Source: Gambelia wislizenii | Taxonomy: Eukaryota; Chordata; Lepidosauria; Squamata; Crotaphytidae | Reading direction: 5' to 3' | Assembly (NCBI GenBank): GCA_030847615.1 | Contig: JAUMIR010000004.1 | Location: 272,761,501 to 272,825,500 of the forward strand | DNA: 64,000 nt | Part shown: one piece after another, positions 43,969-54,110 of the stretch | How positions within the stretch are numbered: the first letter of the stretch is position 1 | Layout: every line of letters begins with the position of its first letter | Notes under the pieces: model-generated | Seen by the model: the letters and a program-made list of their open reading frames with translations, nothing else | Database searches by the model: none | Told to the model about the DNA's origin: nothing | Position numbers and translations under genes: made by a program

Positions 43969-44817
43969 TAATCTGAACATCCTGTAAGGTGAATAGGTTA
44001 GGTTACATCGACTTGAGATAAACATATGGGCCCCCCAAAATAAAGCATTGCAGGGGGCACCAAAATTCCTTAAACCGGCCCTGTGGGCAATCGTATTATT
44101 TTATCACCTGGAAATTCACATTTTGCTATGGATCCTAAGTAAAAGAACCAGTGCCAGTATATGCCCAGGATTATGGAAATACTATTTGTATGATTTTATT
44201 GCAATGTTTTTAAAGTGTGTACTTTTTTAAAGGAAAACTCTATCTATCAGGCAGCATCCTGTTAATGACATCCATGTACATTGTTGTTAACTGCCCGCAA
44301 GTTAACCTTGATTCATGTGGACCTAATGAATGAGGCACCTCCAAGACAACCTTTTGTCAACTGCCTTGCTCAGTACCTGTAGACTTACAGCCATGTCCTC
44401 TTTGATTAATTCTATCCATCTGGTATGTGGTCTTTCTCTCTTTCTATTGTCTTCTACCTCTCTAAACATTATTGTCTTTTCTAATGAGTCATGTCTTCTC
44501 ATGATGAGTCTGAAGTATGACTGTCTCAGCTTAGTCATCTTGGCTTCTAGGGAGAGTTCAGGCTTGATTTGCTCTAGGACCCATTTATTTGTCTTTTTAG
44601 CAGTCCACAGCATCTCCACAGAACTCTTCTCCAGCATCACATTTCAAATGAGTTTATTTTTTTCTTATCAGATTTCTTCACTGTCGAGCTCTCACACCCA
44701 TGCATAGTGATGGAAAATACAATGGCCTGGACAATTGTGACTTTACTGTTCAGTTGTATATCTTTTACACTTCTGGATCTTATCTAGTCCTTTCATAGCT
44801 GCCTTTCCTAGTCCTAG

Positions 44818-45285
44818 GTGCCATTTACACAGCAAAATAAATCCTCAAAGAATGCGACAAGAAGCCTGATAGTTCCCACGCATTTCAAAGCCACAGCGCC
44901 CTTTTCAGAAGGAGGGGGAGTGAAAAACCCATAAGTCGCGCAGTATCAGCTTTCACTAGTTTTCTCGACTTTTTTGATAAAGTTTGCGAAAATGCGCACA
45001 ATCGGTCGTGGGAACTTACCATTCGCATATGTCTGTGTGAACTTGCAGCAACCCTTTTGAATTAACGTGAGCAGAGCTGAATCCTGATTGGTTGGAGTGA
45101 CCATTGTGCCTTCTCCGAATAGACGGAGGGGTTGGAGAGGGAAATCCACCGAGCCTGCCATTTGCCCCTTCTTCTGCTTGCAGCCCACTTTTGGAAATCT
45201 GCCCTGAGCCCTTCCTGTCTGTTTCAAAGGAAGGCTTTGGGGGCAGGGAAGACAATTGGGAATGGGGCTACCCCCCACTTGGGTG

Positions 45286-45318
<33 letters not shown>

Positions 45319-46034
45319 TGCATGTGTGCGTGCTGCAACCGGTCGATCACTCCATCGTGCTTTTGTTTGTTTGAGCTTCCCTGCACTCCTTTGTCTTTAT
45401 TCAAGGCTTTCTGGGCAGGGAAGATTATCGGGAATGGGGCTAGAACCTGCTTGGGTGGTGTGTGTGTGTATGTGTGTGTGTGCGTGCTGCAACCGGCCGA
45501 TCGCTCCCATTGTGCTTTTGTTTGTTTGTGCTTCCCTGCACTCCTTTGTCTTTATTCAAGGCTTTCTGGGCAGGGAAGATGATCGGGAATGGGGCTAGCC
45601 CCTGCTTGGGTGGTGTGTGTGTGTGTATGTGTGTGCGTGCGTGCTGCAACCGGCCGATCGCTCCATCGTGCTTTTGTTTGTTTGTGCTTCCCTTCACTCC
45701 TTTGTCTTTATTCAAGGCTTTGGGGCAGGGAGGACAATCAGGAACTTGCCAGATCACTCTGTCGTTCTTTTGTTTGTTTGTGCTTTTCTTCCCTCTCATT
45801 ATTTACAGTGTATTTTCGCCTCTCCATGACCCCCTGCTTGCTCCTTCCCTGCCTCCTGCCTGGCTTTAATCATCTGGAGGCCATGCCCCCCCACCTTTGC
45901 CTGTGTAAACTAATGAAAACCTAAACTTGCCGCATCTTCTAAATAAGCAAGAATTCGTGTGAATTATGCACTCCTGATGCAAAAGAATGGTAATCCAGAA
46001 TTTTGTGAATGTTATCCTGTCGTGGAACTGGCAC
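44818..46034. mobile_element. Unclassified 1217-bp TIR element inside BovB, 5-bp duplication
   Basis: Ends GTGCCATTTACACAG and, inverted, GTGCCAGTTCCACGAC; flanked by CCTAG at 44813-44817 and 46035-46039. Further inward both ends share AAGAATGCGACAAG / GAAGATGCGGCAAG. The intact target TTCCAAGTCCTAGTCTTCTG exists in the BovB at about 49636-49655, so the insertion is demonstrated. The left third is CpG-bearing (TAAGTCGCGCAG, ATGCGCACAATCGG) and holds GATTGGTTGG; the middle is a minisatellite. No transposase. A 5-bp duplication does not fit the 8-bp hAT MITEs here; superfamily unknown. Confidence 0.85.
45244..45790 (+). repeat. Minisatellite, about 155-170-bp units, 3.3 copies
   Basis: Units begin GGGCAGGGAAGA at about 45243, 45414 and 45570, with a partial fourth near 45723. 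Each has GGGAATGGGGCTA, a (GT)n run, CGTGCTGCAACCGG, TCGTGCTTTTGTTTGTTTG and CTCCTTTGTCTTTATTCAAG. Length differences come mostly from the (GT)n. Open frames across it are repeat artefacts. Confidence 0.95.
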
Positions 46035-46355
46035 CCTAGTCTTCTGATTTCTTGTCTTTAATTTCCATTCTGGTCAATGATTGATCCAAAGAATGGGAAG
46101 TCTTTAAATATTTCACTTTCTTCACCGTCTGCATTGAATATATGTAAATCCTCCGTGGTTGTTATTTTTGTTTTCTTAATGTTTAGCAGTAAGCCTGCCT
46201 TAGCACTTTCTTCTTTGACTTTCTGTATTAACTGTTCCAAGTCTTTGTTGTTTTCTGCTAGTAGAATGGTGTCATTTGCATATCTTAGTTTATTGATGTT
46301 CTTTCCTCCAGTCTTCACTCCTCCTTCTTCTGACTCTAAACCTGCTCTTCATATT

Positions 46356-47551
46356 ATGTTTTCATGCACATACATCTGGCTTATGTGTATATACACATAT
46401 TTTGGTGAAGAATTAAGTTTCATGAGTTTACTACTTTCAGGTAGTTCTGTAGTACATGTTATTATTTATGAATATTATGTGGAAGTCAAACACTTCTCAA
46501 CACAAGTATTTCAAGACAATTCTTTTTTAATAGCGAAAAGAATCTTGATCATATTTGATGCTTTCAACACAATGGCAATTAGTTTGTTTGTTTGTTTGTT
46601 TAAAAAAAAAACTTATTTCCCAGCCACCTTTAAATCTAACCATCTAAATCCTCTCATCAGTTTTGATGTTTCTGAAATCTCTTTGTAATATTAGATATGT
46701 ATATTACTTGTAATCAGGAATTAAATGTTTACTCATTTATTTTCTGCAAATAGTCATGATTAAAATGCTTCCCCAGAGCCCCACCCCCAAACCTCAAAGT
46801 TACTCCACAATGATTGAGCAGGATTAGAAGATTAGAAATGAGATTTAAAGGCTAGCCAATAGAGTACAGCTAAGAAAACAGTAGGACTTAAGACTCTTTC
46901 ACCCATAAAGTCAGGAGGATCAAAGGGTGGATGTGAACAACCATGACAAAATAGTTGTTAAAAACCAAGTTCGGAACTTAATGAAGATTCCAATGTATTT
47001 TTGCTTAATCTTATGTATTTAAAATACGATGCTCCAAAGCAGTTTTTATAAATGTAACTACCCCAGGGTTTCTGTTAAAACTTGGATTCAGCATCTTTAA
47101 TCAGGGAGGACTAAGGATGACTTTAATACGCTTATAAATTAACCACCAAAAGCCTGCTTGCAAAACCTTTTTATTTAAAATTTGGACAGAGCACTCTCTC
47201 CCTCCCAAAGTTTAGAAGATTACTTTTTAAAAATTGTTTGTCACACTTTTTCACAAGGAACTCATTCATGTAACTTGTTGTTTAAAGGGTTGTGCATTAA
47301 CAGCATGTTGCTAAATAGTTAGCTTTAAGTGACTTTATTTTATTTGAATTTTTTTAAAGCACCTAAAAATATATAATGGCTAAAACTTCCTCCAAATGTC
47401 TCACAGAAGCATTAAAGAAAGATAAACAACATTTTGCACTAAAAAATGTAATATTAGATTTATCAGTGGTTACTCATGAACCAAGCATGGGGCAGGGGGA
47501 GACTGCACCCTTTTGCTCAGTCCACATGTCACCAATGCCAGTTATTACATA
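46356..47551. other. No gene recognised
   Basis: AT-rich, repeat-poor DNA. A (GTTT)n patch with A-run lies at 46582-46612. The part from 46960 to 47460 has no identifiable repeat. No exon. Confidence 0.4.
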
Positions 47552-47933
47552 CAGGTTGTCTAAATGGTGAAAATATTCCTCATAGAATTTGAGGAGAATA
47601 TGATTTGTCTTAATGGGATCCCGCACCAATCCTTCGTATTCAGAAGGAGGGGGGGCAAACACTCCATATACTCTGAGGAAAAAAAATGCTTTCTCCACAT
47701 CTTTTAAAGAGCTCTGAAAGAAATGTGCATTCCGGCTTGTTGGGACAACTGATTTGCTTTATTGTGCATTCCCCATAAAAGTGGAAGTGGAAAGCTGATT
47801 GGCCAGATGTTCTCAAAGGGCGGAGCTTGCTAACAAGACAAACTGCCATGTTGGATTTTCGCCATGGTGATCAAGCGCTACGGTGAGAAAATAGCCTTTT
47901 TGCTTCTCTGTTAAAGCAGAAGATTACACCTTA

Positions 47934-48266
47934 GGACTTTTTCGGATGGGTACTTACAGCGCAAGAAGGCTTGTAACAGTAACGACGCTGCTGTGCGGCA
48001 GGGGGCCTGGTTCGGATGACACCGTCCCTCTGCTGAAATCATCTGTGTCACTTCTGCGACAGATTGGAGGCAGCCATGCCATATTTGGCCATTTTTTACT
48101 CACGGGCAACTTCCGTGATTAAAATATGGCGCAGCTGCTTCCAATCCTTCATGGAAGTGACACCAATGATTTTGGAAGAGGGATGGCGGCATCTGAAAAG
48201 GACCCCCTGCCACGCGACAGCACCATGCCTCTCCCGAGACCTCCTTGCATGGTAAGTATCTTTATT

Positions 48267-48297
<31 letters not shown>

Positions 48298-48523
48298 TAC
48301 CCCGCTCTTCAGCCACAAGTCTATCAGAGTGGCTTACAAATTGTTTTAAGCAATAGCAATTTACACATCTACACTGCATTAAGCAGTTTCCAATGTGTGT
48401 TAGGTAATTGCCCCCACAAGTCATTTTACCAACCTATGAAAGGATGGAAGGCTGAGTGAACCTTGGAGCCCTCTGGAATCAAACTTGCAACGTGGTGACT
48501 TGCAGTATTGTCTGAAAAAGTCC
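47934..48523. mobile_element. Foldback element F8 with TTA duplication, carrying a SINE
   Basis: Ends GGACTTTTTCGGATGGG and TTGTCTGAAAAAGTCC, flanked by TTA at 47931-47933 and 48524-48526. Interior GACACCGTCCCTCTGC, ACTCACGGGCAACTTCCGTG, CATGGAAGTGACACC and CCCTGCCACGCGACAGCAC align with F2. Without the SINE (48260-48503) it is about 346 bp, close to the 330 bp of F2. Arms are far more diverged than in F2. Confidence 0.88.
48260..48503 (-). mobile_element. SINE fragment with L2-type tail, nested in F8
   Basis: Plus strand: (TTTA)n at 48262-48298, ACCCCGCTCTTCAGCC, GTGGCTTACAAATTG, then AGGATGGAAGGCTGAGTG and GGAATCAAACTTGCAAC, the reverse complement of a degenerate B box (GTTTGATTCC). Flanked by AGTAT at 48255-48259 and 48504-48508. 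It is 5' truncated or degraded before the A box. Tail shared with the L2-type end at 19.8 kb. Confidence 0.75.
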
Positions 48524-48640
48524 TTAGATTTAGGTGTTTTTTTTTTAAAACTGTTCAACAGTGGCAACTTGAGGTAAATAAAAATGTGAATAATTCACTC
48601 GTGCCCACTGCGATTCACAGGCATGCCTGTTGGAACAGTG

Positions 48641-49464
48641 AAAGCAGATAGCTTCGCAGCATGTGGACCACCAGGCCCCAAAGTACAGTCCCTGAAGCCC
48701 CCCAAAGCTTGAAACATACACACACAATTTAACACTTTTACTGACATTTTTTGTTCCTTAAATTGCACGGAATAAGTCAAAACTGTATTTTGCAGCAGTT
48801 TTGACCCCTGCCCCCAAATTCACAAGATCGCCACATGTTCCAAAACCTTTTTTTAAAAAAGGGCCCTCACTTCCAGTCTTGTCAGGTGTGCTGGTGCAGC
48901 CCACTGTATGGCTGTGGGGGGGGGGGAAGATGGTTCATGCTCACTCTGCAGTTGCCCACCCCTGCCCAAGAACAGTGGATTACAGGCAATGTTAAAATTT
49001 GGGGGGGTCATGTTAAACTTCAGGCAGACCTGAATGCCCAGATAGAAAACATTCTTCCTCATGATGAATGCAGGAAGTCTTACAGACACACACACAACTG
49101 GCTGGCAATTGTGCTACATCATGAAACAGCTTTGTTCCCATGGGGGGTATTATCTTTCTCTTATGGAGGAACACTAGAAGGAGGTTATCCACCATTTAAA
49201 GCAGCAGCAAATTATTTTTATTTGTTAAAGAAGATGAGAGGAGAAAGAAACTTTCAACTACTTCCTCCAAAATTATGCCCCCCAAGGCTTTCAAATCTCC
49301 CCTAACAGTAATTAAATATTCAGTGGGGATTTTCAGCACACACACACACACACACACACACCTTTGAAAGGAAGTATGGACCAACTATTTCTCTCAGCCT
49401 TAGACGAACTAGGAATATGAACAATACTTACTAATAATCACATTCTTAATGAAAAAGGTTGTTC
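48641..49464. other. No gene recognised; (CA)n at 49338-49361
   Basis: G and C runs at 48914-48928 and the (CA)n at 49338-49361 are simple sequence. No exon or repeat family identified. Confidence 0.4.
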
Positions 49465-49990
49465 TCGCACTCAGGACACCCTGCTATTTCAAATGAGCTG
49501 ATTTTTCTTTGGATCAGCTTTCATCAACATCCAACTCTCACACCCATACATAGTGATGGGAAATACAAATGCCTTAGTATTCAATGATATCTCTTGACAC
49601 TTCAGGGCCTTGTCTACTTCCTTCATAGCTGCCCTTCCAAGTCCTAGTCTTCTTCTGATTTCTCAACCACGGCCACCATTCTGATTAATGACTAAGCCAT
49701 GATATGGAAAATCTTGAATTATTTGAATGACTTCATTGTCTACTTTAAAGTTATGTAAATCATCTGTGGTCATCATTTTTGTTTTCTTAATGTGCAACTG
49801 GAGACCTGCCTTTGCACTTTCATCTTTGACGTTTTTCAGTATTTGTCCCAAGTCTTTGCAATTTTCTGCTAGTAGTATGGTGTCATCCACATATCTTAAT
49901 TTGTTGATATTCCTTCCTCCAATTTTCACACCTCCTTCCTCCATGTCTAATCCTGATTTATGTATGATATGTTCAACAAAATCCAAAGTG
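49465..49990 (-). pseudogene. BovB/RTE LINE reverse transcriptase fragment
   Basis: Minus strand: GGRNINKLRYVDDTILLAEN (catalytic YVDD), KAGLQLHIKKTKMMTTDDLH, FPYHGLVINQNGG, a shift near 49665, then LGLGRAAMKEVDKALKCQ and SWMLMKADPKKNQLI. It covers the same stretch as both halves of the split BovB at 44.3-46.4 kb and shows that region uninterrupted. Both ends of the element are missing. Confidence 0.9.
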
Positions 49991-50020
49991 GATCATTTAT
50001 GAGTAGATGGTGCACTTTGT

Positions 50021-50110
50021 GGCATTTTTAAGGCTGGTGTCACCCCTCCCTCCAATGGCATCACCTGGTGTGGTTCAGCCTGTCCACTTCCCCCCAGTGC
50101 CACCACTGCA
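50021..50110 (+). repeat. Short dispersed repeat B, copy 3
   Basis: AAGGCTGGTGTCACCCC, ATCACCTGGTGTGGTTC and CCCCCAGTGCCACCACTGC match the other three copies. Abuts the BovB fragment. Confidence 0.6.
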
Positions 50111-51329
50111 TACACTTCACCCCTGCAATGTCAATCCCCTGGGCTGTGGTGTCCATGTTGATCAGCCTGTGACAACAACAATGCATGAAAATTGCCTCCC
50201 ATCTCCTCCAAAAAATAAATAAAAATAATCTCACAGAGTGATGAATGACTGTGACCCAACCATTCAAGGGAAGAAATTCCCAATGGGAATAGCAGAATAC
50301 ATTGGAGGGGTTGTGTGGTAGGCTTCCTCCTTCCACTGGCTGGGTCAAGGTGTGGGCTCCCCACCCTCTCTCTTCTGTAATCAGTCAGAGCAACCTTGCA
50401 AGGCGGGTGAGCCCTTTGCTTCTTCACTGGAGATATTATAATAATGACAATAATGATAAAGATAACAATAATCATTACCACAACCACTATATTTTAGCTG
50501 TGGATTTATCCAGTTTCTTATAAGCACAGGTTGGATGAGGTACCCTTTCCTCAGGGATGCACTTCATCTGTGATGGATATTTTCTGTATCATTATTAGGG
50601 GGATGGAATAGCTGGCCTTTAAGTACACCCTTTCCAAATCTTTATTTCCATTTCCATAGTTTTAGCCCTTGTGTGTCCAATCAAACTCCTGAACAGGTTT
50701 GCATGAATCAATGAAAGGAAAACAATATTTGGACATAGTCCAACTCAACTTAATCACAAGCAAGTCCCACTGAAACTAAAGGACAAAAAGAAAAGGAGAC
50801 AAATCTCAAAATACAAAAAAACAAAAAACAAAAAAACAAAAAAACCCAAACCCATTTGATTTTGATAATCCATTTAATTCTGATAAAGAAGCTATTTTGG
50901 TCTCATATCAGGATAAAGACAGGATATAAATTAAATAAATAATAAACTAGATTGAAAATACACACTAGAAGGAAACATGTTGGGTTTATCAACACGAAGA
51001 AAGCGGGGGCATTTAAGGATTGATCTCAATATATTTTCATCAGTTAGTTGATGGCTGCTGCCAACAGGCATTTCTTATTCTTCCAATTCAAACCAATGCA
51101 ACAACTGGGTTGTGGTTAATTTAAGTCCCATTAATTACGTTCTATGTGATTTAGGCAGTGATCCGATGCACACTTTGTTGGAACTATGAATATACCCTTC
51201 AAGTATATTGACTACATTTGGGCTTAAATACTAAGTAAACAAAGATGGGATTGTACTGTTAATCAGGACTAACTTCCTGTTGTGCAAGTGGCATAGAACA
51301 AAGCAACCATATGTTTTGCTAAATCAAAA
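50111..51329. other. No gene recognised
   Basis: Contains an ATAATAATGACAATAATG simple patch at 50434-50480, an AAACAAAAAAC-type run at 50814-50850 and a short GGATATAAATTAAATAAATA tail at 50921-50945 that may be an old LINE tail. No exon. Confidence 0.4.
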
Positions 51330-52200
51330 ATAGATTCTTTTTTTCCTAATTTCAGAACTGGCTATTATTTTTATACTGCATGAGCAAACTACCATTTGAA
51401 TTTAGCTAATCGCTTGTGTGAGCATAAGAGTGTGTTGTTAATTTATTTACATTTAATAATGTGCTGTGCAATCTCATTAAAATGATGATTTGACTTATCT
51501 TAATGAAAATTAAAAAGTAACGTGCATGTGGAATTTCCTGCAAAAGCAGACAGAAACTCTTTCATTGTTGTAAACAATGGTAATTGCTTTAATTAAAGTT
51601 AAGTGTAAGTAGCAAAATGTAACTGTACGGTTTAGTGGGTATTTCCACCTGGAACCTGCAGATACTGAAAGTCTATTTGTGTTGTATTTATTTGAAAACC
51701 TAGGAAGAATGTAACATTTGAATATTAAGGTTACAATTTTGGAATAACTTCCATTAAGTTCAATAGCACCATATAGCTAGACACAAGTTGAACTGAACTC
51801 AGTAGAACTTACTTCTGAGTAAACATTCATAAGGATCAGCCTGCACATTTCTTTCTGTTTTGTAAGTAGGGTACAAGCCTTTATACATTTACATGGAAAG
51901 AAATGAATTCAATGGGATTTACTTCTGAGCGGATATATAGGATTGTGCTGTTGATCGTATAGACACTATTGTAATTCAGAATCTAATTGCAATTATCACT
52001 GTAATTATAGCTTCTTTATTAATGGGTTTTCACCACAAACATGCTGAAAGTGTTCAAAATCCAATTTGTAACACTGATGAACAGGAATTTTATTGTTATT
52101 CTGGGCTGCCGCCATTCATTCAATTAAACAATTGTCAATTGACAGCTTTTCATTGTCCTTCTGTCTAGCAGATTGGATGTTTTCCAGCTTCAATCACAGT
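51330..52200. other. Candidate conserved noncoding region (best in window)
   Basis: About 0.9 kb without recognisable repeats. Between 51400 and 51610 it has TTTAGCTAATCGCTTG, ATTAAAATGATGATTTGAC, TTGTTGTAAACAATGGTAAT (overlapping FOX-type TGTAAACA and SOX-type AACAATGG) and CTTTAATTAAAG. Between 51985 and 52150 it has CTAATTGCAATTATC, CTGTAATTATAG, TCAATTAAACAATTG and TCAATTGACAG (MEIS-type TGACAG). Such dense homeodomain, SOX and FOX motifs are typical of developmental enhancers. Sequence alone cannot show conservation. Confidence 0.35.
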
Positions 52201-52952
52201 ACAAAGTACAAAGAAGAGAATAAGGTTAAGTTTGATTCTGTTGACATTTCCTAATTTCATGAGAAATAGAAACATATTCTTCAAAGTTCAAGTCTAAGAA
52301 CATCCACGAACACAGTGAGTTCCTAGTATCCTTGGGCAAATTGCCTAAATATTTTGAGGGCTGGCTCCAGGTTTGAAGAAGCCCTCTGCAAAGTGGCTTC
52401 CAGTGGCTCCACTCCCACATTAGGGGTCCCCAGTGGACATACCTATCATTCAATAAGTCATGGTGGCAGTGGTACTGCAACAAATCCAACAGAACTTGGA
52501 GGCACCACTTTAAACTTCCACAATGCCTCAGAATCATGCTACTTTGGCAATGTTCTGTAAAATTTACCATGCCAACAACCCAAGCTCCACCTGATTGTCA
52601 TGAGAGGCCCCAAATCAGGTATGGACATAGTAATGTACCTTGTTGGGACCTTGATGTGTTCCCTAATGTGACATGCTAGACCTGAACTCAGTCCAGATGT
52701 AGTTAAATATTGCAATAAGTGCTTAATTCTATTTATTTTAAAGGGACCAGAATTTGTTCTGGGTAGCTCTTGTAATGTCTTTATTTTGCTGAACTGAATG
52801 GAACAGCCATTGTTTGTTAGAGCCACTCAGAGCTTTGGACTTCAGGCTGTGATGCTAGCCCTCAGAAGAGGTGGGACATTTTAGTTATCCAGTCACATTT
52901 TGCTTCCAGAGCTAGACCTACAAGAACTAGAGCTCTATTCCATTTTCACCCC
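52201..52952. other. No gene recognised
   Basis: No exon or repeat family identified. Confidence 0.35.
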
Positions 52953-53042
52953 GTGGTGTCACTAAGGTTAGCGTCACTCCTTCCTCTGATGGTGTCACCT
53001 GGTGCAGTTTGGCCTCTCTGTGCCCCCCTAGAACTACCACTG
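52953..53042 (+). repeat. Short dispersed repeat B, copy 4
   Basis: GTGGTGTCACTAAGGTTAG, GGTGTCACCTGGTGCAGTTT and CCCCCCTAGAACTACCACTG match the 1903-1993 unit closely. Confidence 0.65.
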
Positions 53043-53606
53043 TTGTCACCCAAATAGCTGTAAACAACGTTCCTGGGTTCCTAAAAATGGTCATGTAGTG
53101 ATGTTTCTTTACCACCAAAACAACCCAAACAAATTTTTTTTAAAATGGCTTTTTTTCCATTGAGGCATTTTTTTTTGTCCCAACCACTTCAATGTATGGA
53201 TTTTTTTAAAAAAAATACTCCATAACTTTATCAATGAGCCATGATGCCAAGAAGCATAAGGGGCACATTCTGATTGTCAATAGTTTATCTCTACTGGGGG
53301 GAGGGGCATTGCAATTTTCATTAGGTTCAGGAAATACAAGATATGTAAAGTTAATCTGAACTCTTACTCTTTCAAAATGTTGGACTTCCCATGGAGTCAG
53401 AAAATACCCAGAACTCACTCATTTGAACCCCTCTGCTTAAACTTACCTGGTTGACTGTTAAGGACCAAGTATGGGTTTTCCCCCCCCTTCCTTTACTTCT
53501 GTCATCACCTGTATAATTACTAATAGAATATTTGTATTTCTGAGGACTTTGTGAAAAAGATTTTGTGAAAATTGTAAAAATTCCTATGTTATTTATTTAT
53601 TTAGAG
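53043..53606. other. No gene recognised; (TTTA)n at 53588-53602
   Basis: T and A homopolymers at 53136-53215. The TTATTTATTTATTTA at 53588-53602 is probably the outer part of the LINE/SINE tail that continues at 54046. Confidence 0.4.
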
Positions 53607-54037
53607 CAAGGATGAGCAAAGTGAACTCTGAAGGCTGCATGTGGCCCTTCATGACAGTTTTTGTGGCTTCAGAAATATTTTTTGCAAAAATAATGGCCCC
53701 AAACACACTCTAGGAGAGCATTTACAACACATTTGGGTGTCTCATGGGTCCCCTAGGGGTCAAAAACAATTTCTGAAATTTTTTTGTTTGAATTTTTTTT
53801 TTTGCCCCAAAATGTTGACTGGGGGCATGAGGTGCATTTCCATACTATTTTGAGGGTGCCCTGGGCAAATTTAGGCCCAGGACAGTCTTTTTTGAAACCC
53901 CAAACATGGTGAAAATGCCCCATACCACCTAGAGGCATTTGGAGGCATTTTATTTTCGTACAGAAGCAGGTGTGGCCCTCCAGGTTCTCCTAGGAAGCTA
54001 ATGTGTCCCCTTAGCCTTCTGCAGTTGCCTACCACTG
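53607..54037 (+). mobile_element. hAT-type MITE E, copy 1, inside a LINE/SINE tail
   Basis: Ends CAAGGATGAGCAAAGTG and GCAGTTGCCTACCACTG, with GCATGTGGCCCTTCATGAC near the left. Flanks ATTTAGAG and ATGTAGGT match at 5 of 8 positions, a decayed duplication. Left flank (TTTA)n and right flank TTATTTATACCATGCCCTTC are two sides of one LINE/SINE tail. No ORF with homology. Confidence 0.75.
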
Positions 54038-54045
54038 ATGTAGGT

Positions 54046-54110
54046 TATTTATACCATGCCCTTCAGACCAAAAGATTCCCAGAGAGGCTTACAAATTGTC
54101 AGTTGGACAG
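54046..54110 (-). mobile_element. L2-type LINE/SINE tail fragment
   Basis: TTATTTATACCATGCCCTTC, then GAGAGGCTTACAAATTGTC, parallels the tail at 48290-48340. It is the target into which MITE E copy 1 inserted. Confidence 0.65.

Larger units (their letters stand above)
41663..44083. mobile_element. hAT-type element, 2.4 kb, host to several insertions
   Basis: Ends CAGGGCCGGTTTAACC and CCTTAAACCGGCCCTG, flanked by TGGGCAAT at 41655-41662 and 44084-44091. The 8-bp duplication fits hAT. No transposase is recognisable. Most of the length is other repeats: microsatellite block (41921-42095), SINE (42180-42405), MITE (42533-42871), CR1 (42986-43626) and Tigger-like MITE (43735-43968). The remaining native sequence matches the shorter copy at 36677-36868. 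Confidence 0.92.
44265..46355 (-). pseudogene. BovB/RTE LINE, one copy split by a 1.2-kb insertion
   Basis: The parts 44265-44817 and 46035-46355 join in one protein order. Upstream part (46040-46320, minus): GGKNINKLRYANDTILLAEN, where active enzymes have YADD and here YAND, then KAGLLLNIKKTKITTTEDLH and FPFFGSIIDQNGN. Downstream part: LGLGKAAMKG, then AKKTNKWVLEQIKPELSLEA, KLRQSYFRLIMRRHDSLEKT and RWIELIKEDM. The 3' tail at 44270-44330 has GTTGTTAACTGCCC and AAGTTAACCTTGATT. BovB is frequent in squamates and known for horizontal transfer. Dead by catalytic change and stops. Confidence 0.9.
47552..48640 (+). repeat. Dispersed repeat D, copy 2, split by a foldback element
   Basis: 47552-47930 matches 8133-8470 (GGTTGTCTAAATGGT, GAGCTCTGAAAG/GAGTTTTTAAAAAGCTC, GCTGATTGGC, CATGTTGGATTTTCGCC). 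Matching resumes at 48527-48600 with AGTGGCAACTTG and GAATAATTCACTCG against 8554-8592. F8 with its TTA duplication sits exactly between. Confidence 0.75.

Noticed and set aside
44870..45130. Possible promoter (CpGs, GATTGGTTGG inverted CCAAT)
   Set aside because: It lies inside a 1217-bp inserted element with proven ends, so it is better explained as element sequence; transcription is unknown.
45104..45924. Cys/Val-rich repeated open frames
   Set aside because: They are translations of the minisatellite and its (GT)n runs.
46077..46688. 203-codon plus-strand open frame
   Set aside because: Its first third is antisense to the BovB reverse transcriptase at 46040-46320 and the rest is AT-rich sequence without homology.
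44265..49990. Recent horizontal transfer of BovB
   Set aside because: BovB is known for transfer between vertebrates, but these copies are decayed and fit ordinary vertical inheritance in squamates; one window cannot test it.
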